From NCBI GenBank assembly GCA_910589415.1, contig OU342632.1, positions 43,203,341-43,267,340 on the forward strand: DNA of 64,000 nucleotides. The letters are read 5' to 3'. The position numbers and the translations under genes were made by a program. Under the pieces are notes generated by a model. It made no database searches and was not told the origin of the DNA. It was given only the letters and a program-made list of their open reading frames with translations. Positions 59,509 to 64,000 of the stretch are shown here, piece by piece (positions within the stretch are counted from its first letter, which is position 1; each line of letters opens with the position of its first letter). Source of the DNA: Malachius bipustulatus. Taxonomy: Eukaryota; Arthropoda; Insecta; Coleoptera; Melyridae.

Positions 59509-61215
59509 TTAGATTGTGCTGTATAAATTGGAGCCTTTCAAAAAATTTAGGATGTCCGTGAATTTGCTCGGAGAGTTGAGGATGTCTTTGGTGGTTCCTA
59601 TCAGGTTGTAGCGGTTTCGGTTTTGTCTATGTAGCTCGCATTCAGATAGAATATGACTTATCGTTAGGCGGCAGTGGTTGCAGTGTTCGCATGTGGGTGG
59701 GTCCTCTGAAGCCATGAGATAGCCGTGAGTTAGGCGGGTGTGTTCAATTCTAAGCCTTCGTATAACGATTTGGTCCTTTCTATTCAGGGAAGGCATCTTT
59801 ATCGGGTTAACGTGAGGGTGAATTGCAGAGAGTTTTGTGTTACACATATTCCAGTGGTTCTCCCAGGTTGATGTGACCATTTGTTTGATGACGTGTTTGA
59901 GGTCTTGGTGGAGCTGGATCGTTTCGAATGGGAGGTCAGATGAGGACGCTTCTTTGGCTGATCTGTCTGCTTTTTCGTTGCCCGGGATACCGACATGTGC
60001 TGGAGTCCAGACAATGGTTACTGGGATACCTTTTTCGGCCTGCGAGTGACATGCTTCGTGAATGTGCTGAACTATTTGGTTTTGTGAGTAGATGTTCTTT
60101 ATTGAGGATATAGAGGATAGGGAGTCGGTGCATATTGCTGTGGGTGTATTTATGGGAGTGGAAAGAGCTTTATGGATGGCGTAAAGTTCTGCCGTATGTA
60201 TGCTGCATAGGCTTGGGAGCCGGAAAGTTGCAAGTGTAGTATCTGTAGTCGTGACTGCACAGCCAACCCCTTGGCTGCTCTTGGAGGCATCTGTGAAGAG
60301 GAGTTTGTCGAATCGATGTGAGTCTACTAGCTGATTAAAGGATAGTTTGTGCAGAGCAGGTGTTATATCCGTTTTGTTATCGTTGCACAAGCTTGTGTTG
60401 ATATGCGGCAGTTTCTTGGTCCAGGGGGGAGTGTGTGAAAAGTTGATTGGGGTAGAAGCTTTCAGGTCGATATTTCCTAGGATGGATGGAAGTGTGTGTG
60501 AGATGGGGCGTACGGTACGGGTTCTGTTATCGAGGTCAGGATGTTGAGGGATGCTTATTAATTTATGTATGGGGTTATTAATGTTGGCAGAGATTCTGGT
60601 AAAATATGATAGCAGTAGTCTTTGTCGTCGAATGAAGAGGGAGGGTTCAGAAGATTCGATATTGACGCTTTCGGAAGCACTTGACCTGAAGGCACCCAGG
60701 CAGATTCTCAGGGCTGTGTTCTGGACTACGTTGAGGGTCTTCAAGATTGACTTGGAGGCGTGCATGTAGAGAATTGAACCGTAATCCAGCCTGGAACGTA
60801 TCAAAGACCTGTAGATTTTAAGAAGTGAATCTTCGTCTGCTCCCCACTGATGGTTTGCTAGAGATCTAACAATGTTAAGCCTTTTAAGGCAGTTACTTCG
60901 AGTAACTTGGATATGATGTCTCCAGGTAAGTCTTCTGTCTAAGGTGACTCCCAGGAACTTGTGCCTGTCAACAATTTCCAGTGGGACTCCATTTGGACTT
61001 ATATTTGGGGGGGTTGGGTTGTGTTTTCGATTGAATTGAATTATTTTTGTTTTGTGAGTAGAGAAATTGAATCCGTATCGTGTAGACCAGTTGTGTATTT
61101 CGTTTAAGGCATTTTGGAGCAGGGTGGAGGTTGTCGTGGTGACCTTCCCTTGGAACAAATGTCGTTGATTGCTAGGAGGAACAGAGCGTGCTGAGTACCG
61201 ATCCTTGGGGGACAC
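59509..61215 (-). pseudogene. LINE ORF2, C-terminal part: RT end, RNase H, Cys/His tail
   Basis: This is the second open segment of ORF2. Recognisable sequence starts at about 61147 with QGKVTTTTSTLLQNAL, the region just after the RT catalytic loop; residues before that are a frame-shadow. The RT thumb and connection follow (FLGVTLDRRLTWRHHI, SRLDYGSILY). An RNase H domain with a full catalytic set comes next: FTDASKSSQGVG (Asp), HTAELYAIHKA (Glu), ICTDSLSSI (Asp), and HVGIPGNEKADRSAK (His/Asp). Near the end CEHCNHCRLTISHILSEC is a CCHC-like knuckle. It ends in a normal stop at 59509 and a short 3' UTR. As it is detached from the endonuclease and RT start by a frameshift, it cannot be made as part of a full ORF2 protein. 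It resembles the relic at 60-1150. Confidence 0.88.
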
Positions 61216-61300
61216 CGTTCTCTGTTATGTGTTGACTGGAGATTTTCCCATTTGTGGAGACTCTGAAAGTTCTGTTGGACAGAAAGTTTTCCAGGAAGGA
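61132..61300 (-). pseudogene. Damaged RT segment: stop, frameshift, catalytic loop deletion
   Basis: After motif A (LENAFDSTWKHAI) the frame hits TAG at 61303-61301. Read onward in the same frame it gives FLENFLSNRTFRVSTNGKI and motif B, NGVPQGSVLS, then a second TAG near 61180. A frame change is then needed to read LLAINDIC. Directly after this, the sequence jumps to TTTTSTLLQNALNEIHNWS, so the motif C region with the two catalytic aspartates, about 25-35 residues in relatives, is missing. The lesions make the RT inactive. Confidence 0.8.
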
Positions 61301-63148
61301 CTAGAGGTTACCGCTTAGCTTCAAGGATCTAAGTTTGTCGAAGATGGCGTGCTTCCATGTGGAATCAAAAGCATTCTCTAAATCGAGGGTGACTGCGATG
61401 GCTTCGCTTTTGTTGGCTATGGCGTCTGCAGCTTCAGCTTGGAGAGCAACTAGGTTGTCCAGTGTGCAACGGTTTGGTCTAAAACCAGACTGTCCAGGGC
61501 TTAGGATGTTATATTTTTCTAGGTACCAAATAAGTCGCTTATTCACTATTTTTTCCAGGACTTTACATAGGGTACAAGTTAGTGAAATGGGTCTAAATGA
61601 TCCTGGGGCGTTGGAGAAGTTGTCACCCTTCCTAATGGGGATTGTGATTGATTGCTGCCATGATCTTGGGAACTGCTGAGTGGACCATATTTTGTTATAA
61701 AGTGCGAGCAGCTTCAAGAGTGTATTTGGGTGCAAGTTCTTGAGAAAAATTGATGGAACGTTATCGGGGCCTGCGGCAGAGTTTTTTGTTGTAGACAGAG
61801 CAATATTTAGTTCGGATAGCGTGATGGGGTGGTTGATGGGTTCAAACTCACATGGTGTGTTATGAGGTCTGGCTGGGAGGTTTAGTGGGTCGACGGGAAT
61901 AACTTTGTTGGTAGACTTTTTATGAAAGTGTTCTGCAAGAGTGTCGGCGATAGATTGATCGTCTGTGATTATCTTGTTTTCATGGAGAAGTGCTGGTATT
62001 TTGCTTGTTGTTCTGCGTCCTTTCATTTGTTTAATTTTTGCCCAAACTTGTGCCGGTGGGGTGTCAGTGGTTATGGAGCTCACGTACTTGATCCAGGAGG
62101 CCTTTTTGCTTTCTTTTAGAGTGAGTCTTGACTTTGCTCTCATTTTTTTAAAATGGACAAAGTCCTGGGGGTTTCGGGTTCTACGGTATCTATTTAGCGC
62201 TGTTTTGCATTCATTCCGTGCGAGTTTGCAGGAGTCATTCCACCAAGGGACGTTCTTTTTTGAAGGATGTATCTTGTACTTTCCAATGCATTCGTCTGCT
62301 GAGGATGTAAGGCATTTTGTGAATTGATCAACGGCTTCATCGATGTTATTTGAGAAGTTTATTCTGTTGGTGTGTTCTTCGACCCTTCTTTTAAACAATT
62401 CCCAGTCAGCTTGTACAATTTTCCATCTGCTTACTATGTTGTCTGGTTCGTGTTCTCTATTTGTTATGAGGATTGGAAAGTGGTTGCTGTCGTATAAGCT
62501 TTCTAAAGTTATCCAAGTTAAGTGCGGAAAGGTAGTAGGATCGCAAAAGCTTAGGTCAATGGACGAAAAGTTTCCGGTGGCGATGTTAAAGTGTGTGTTG
62601 CATCCGTTGTTTAGAAGATTTGCGTTGGAGGTATTTATTACACTCTCTATGATTTTTCCTCTTCCGAATGTGGTTTCGGATCCCCACATGGAGTTGTGAG
62701 CGTTGAAATCGCCGACTAGAATAAAAGGTGAGGGAAGCTGGCTTAGTAGTTCTGAAAGCTCGGTGCTTGTTAAATTGTAATTTGGGGGTAGGTAAATGCT
62801 GCAGATAACGAGTCTGTGGGGGCAGTATGCTGTTATAGCCACGGCTTCTAAGCTTGTGTTCAGAGGAAAATTTTGATGAAATAGGTTGTCGGAAATGAAG
62901 ATGGAGGACCCTCCAGTGGCCCTGAGGTGTGTCGCTCTGATGTGATGATAACCAGTATAATTTTTGAGGTGAGGGTTATGTGAAGTTTTGAAGTTTGTTT
63001 CTTGCAAGCAGAGGAAATCTGGTGAGGTATCGGCTATGAGTTGTTGGATGCGTTCTAAGCGAGGATAGAACCCATCGCAGTTCCATTGAATTAATGTGAA
63101 TGTTATTAATATGATGATTGTTGGGATTGATTTGAAGTTTGTGATGCG
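61301..63148 (-). pseudogene. LINE ORF2, N-terminal part: endonuclease and RT start
   Basis: The frame opens after an in-frame TGA at 63151-63149 and runs 616 codons to TAG at 61301. It has no ATG before the endonuclease domain. The domain begins LITFTLIQWNCDGF (catalytic Asn), then PDFLCLQETN (Glu), YLPPN, LVGDFNAHNSMWGS (Asp/Asn), SSIDLSFCDP and DSNHFPILI (His), so all classical APE-type residues are visible. RT fingers and palm follow: KNSAAGPDNVPSIFLKNL, PRSWQQSITIPIRKGDNF, SFRPISLTCTLCKVLEKIV, RPNRCTLDNLVALQ and motif A VTLDLENAFDS. The frame overlaps the end of ORF1 (stop 63106) by 43 nt, so ORF2 was presumably made by frameshift or reinitiation. A nonsense codon ends it before motif B. 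Confidence 0.88.
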
Positions 63149-64000
63149 TCAGAAAGATATTCGTCATCGGTGGGGGCTACTGAGTTTAAGGATGCGATAC
63201 TTTCGGTCTCCATTCCTTCCTCCTTTAGGCGATCCTTTAGTTTTTTGGTTAGCCTGGTGAATCTGTTTTTGATCGATCTGCTTTCAAGGCTTGGGTATAT
63301 TGAATACATATCTGAGAGAAGGGCCTTCACGTCGCTGGTGACTTTTAAAGCCTCGCTGTACGGATTGCTGCTCCCGTATGAGTTTTCCAAAAATGCAACG
63401 AAAGTATCGAATGGAAGGAATGGTTTAGTGGATTTTAGGTATGCTTCCTTTATATTGTGCTTGGTTTTCTCGGTTAGACTTGAGATTGACGAGTGGTCTG
63501 TCCTGGGCTTTTTGTCCTTCTTCTTGTTATTGTTTTTGCTGCTGATTGGTCGGTTTGCAGGTGGGGGCATCCGTGCTGAGCCTGACGGGGTCAGTAGCGG
63601 GTCTATTATTTCTTCGCTAGGGGTTGAAATTTCGGAGTGAACTCTTTTTTGACCTGTAGTTTGGGGTGCAGGGTCTGCGTTTTCAGGGGGAGTTGTCGTA
63701 GTTGACCCCTCTTCTAGGGATGATGGTAGAGGGGGTTGGTTAACGGGTTGCGAGGAGGTTCCAGTAGTATTTGGGCAGGAGGTGGCGACGTGACCGGCCT
63801 TTTTGCACAGAAAGCACTCCATTTTATCGGTGGACAGAAATATTCTGTGTTGGACACCTTCAGATAGAATGACAACTGAAGTTTGCAGTTCGAAATTCTC
63901 AGACTGTGGGCAGATGTATACTTGGCGACGGAAGCTAAGAATATGGCTGAGTTCGTCATCTGGTATGCCAGCTTTCAGAAATGAGATCGGAGAAGCAAGC
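63106..64000 (-). CDS. LINE ORF1 (gag-like protein), partial
   Basis: The frame is open from the window edge to the stop at 63106, so the true start lies outside. The visible part begins ASPISFLKAGIPDDELSHIL then SFRRQVYI, a conserved gag-like segment of I/Jockey ORF1 proteins that precedes the knuckle. A CCHC zinc knuckle, CFLCKKAGHVATSC, follows at about 63817-63776. An in-frame ATG at 63822 lies just before the knuckle, but the similarity upstream shows it is not the start. A Pro/Ser/Thr-rich linker with a basic patch (KNNNKKKDKKPRT) comes next. The C-terminal section, about 63490-63160, is predicted helical and ends in a Ser/Gln-rich tail. The protein would bind the element RNA. No stop or frameshift is visible in this part, unlike ORF2. 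Confidence 0.85.
   Translation of the reverse strand, partial: LASPISFLKAGIPDDELSHILSFRRQVYICPQSENFELQTSVVILSEGVQHRIFLSTDKMECFLCKKAGHVATSCPNTTGTSSQPVNQPPLPSSLEEGSTTTTPPENADPAPQTTGQKRVHSEISTPSEEIIDPLLTPSGSARMPPPANRPISSKNNNKKKDKKPRTDHSSISSLTEKTKHNIKEAYLKSTKPFLPFDTFVAFLENSYGSSNPYSEALKVTSDVKALLSDMYSIYPSLESRSIKNRFTRLTKKLKDRLKEEGMETESIASLNSVAPTDDEYLSDASQTSNQSQQSSY

Larger units (their letters stand above)
59446..64000 (-). mobile_element. I/Jockey-group LINE body, 5' end outside the window
   Basis: A two-ORF non-LTR retrotransposon lies on the minus strand: a gag-like ORF1 with a CCHC knuckle, then ORF2 with apurinic-type endonuclease, reverse transcriptase, RNase H and a Cys/His tail. Its 3' UTR is split by the Pao/BEL copy 2 and resumes at 53651-53595 with a poly(A) tail. 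RNase H after the RT points to the I group (I, Ingi or related) rather than classical Jockey. ORF2 is interrupted near 61.2-61.3 kb. A decayed relative lies at 60-1150. Confidence 0.9.

Noticed and set aside
62976..63167. 63-codon frame between ORF1 and ORF2
   Set aside because: Shadow frame; the conserved QWNCDG endonuclease start is in the ORF2 frame over the same bases.
63714..63959. 81-codon minus-strand frame upstream of the knuckle-encoding ATG
   Set aside because: It is an out-of-frame shadow; the true ORF1 frame is open through this region to the window edge and carries the conserved ORF1 segment.

Overview
The window reads as AT-rich nuclear DNA of an arthropod, most likely an insect. 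The evidence is a Pao/BEL-type LTR retrotransposon, I/Jockey-group LINEs with an RNase H domain, RTE-like LINE debris, a tRNA-derived SINE, Tc1/mariner and piggyBac remnants, and many short terminal-inverted-repeat elements. TAGGTA/TACCTA words recur throughout. The insect order cannot be fixed from this sequence. No intact host protein gene, tRNA gene or rRNA gene could be supported. The only candidate host exon is a GC-rich block near 32.4-32.7 kb on the minus strand.

From 1 to about 44 kb the sequence is host DNA loaded with decayed transposons. LINE debris lies at 60-1150 (+), 13.6-14.0 kb (-), 26.3-26.5 kb (+), 37.9-38.3 kb (+, RTE-like) and 43.3-44.1 kb (-). DNA-transposon debris includes a piggyBac C-terminus near 6.3 kb, a mariner-like transposase fragment between 125-bp terminal repeats at 19.9-20.6 kb, and a probable Tc1-like fragment near 22.4 kb. 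Several long palindromic elements share TACAGGGTG-type ends and TA target duplications (about 2.4-3.9, 10.4-11.4, 24.7-26.7 and 33.1-34.5 kb). The 24.7-kb element contains a 247-bp tandem array, and the 33.1-kb element is interrupted by a second, unrelated 652-bp terminal-inverted-repeat element. A foldback locus at 35.3-36.4 kb holds a 158-bp inverted repeat and a 64-bp-arm palindrome, both perfect on reading. A tRNA-derived SINE with a 12-bp target duplication lies at 41.8-42.0 kb.

The last 20 kb is dominated by two nearly identical Pao/BEL retrotransposons in the same orientation (44813-50613 and 53652-59445). Each has apparently identical LTRs and its own 5-bp target duplication (AATAC; GGCAC), so they are two recent and independent insertions. 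Both carry the same long gag-pol frame with an apparent in-frame loss of the RNase H region and the first part of integrase. They differ almost only in the last part of the ORF, the 3' UTR and the start of the LTR, which suggests a template-switch or conversion mosaic. The second copy landed in the 3' UTR of an I/Jockey-group LINE (minus strand), splitting its poly(A) tail (53595-53651) from its body (59446 to the window edge). That LINE keeps recognisable gag-like, endonuclease, RT and RNase H parts, but has a stop, a frameshift and a deletion over the RT catalytic motif.
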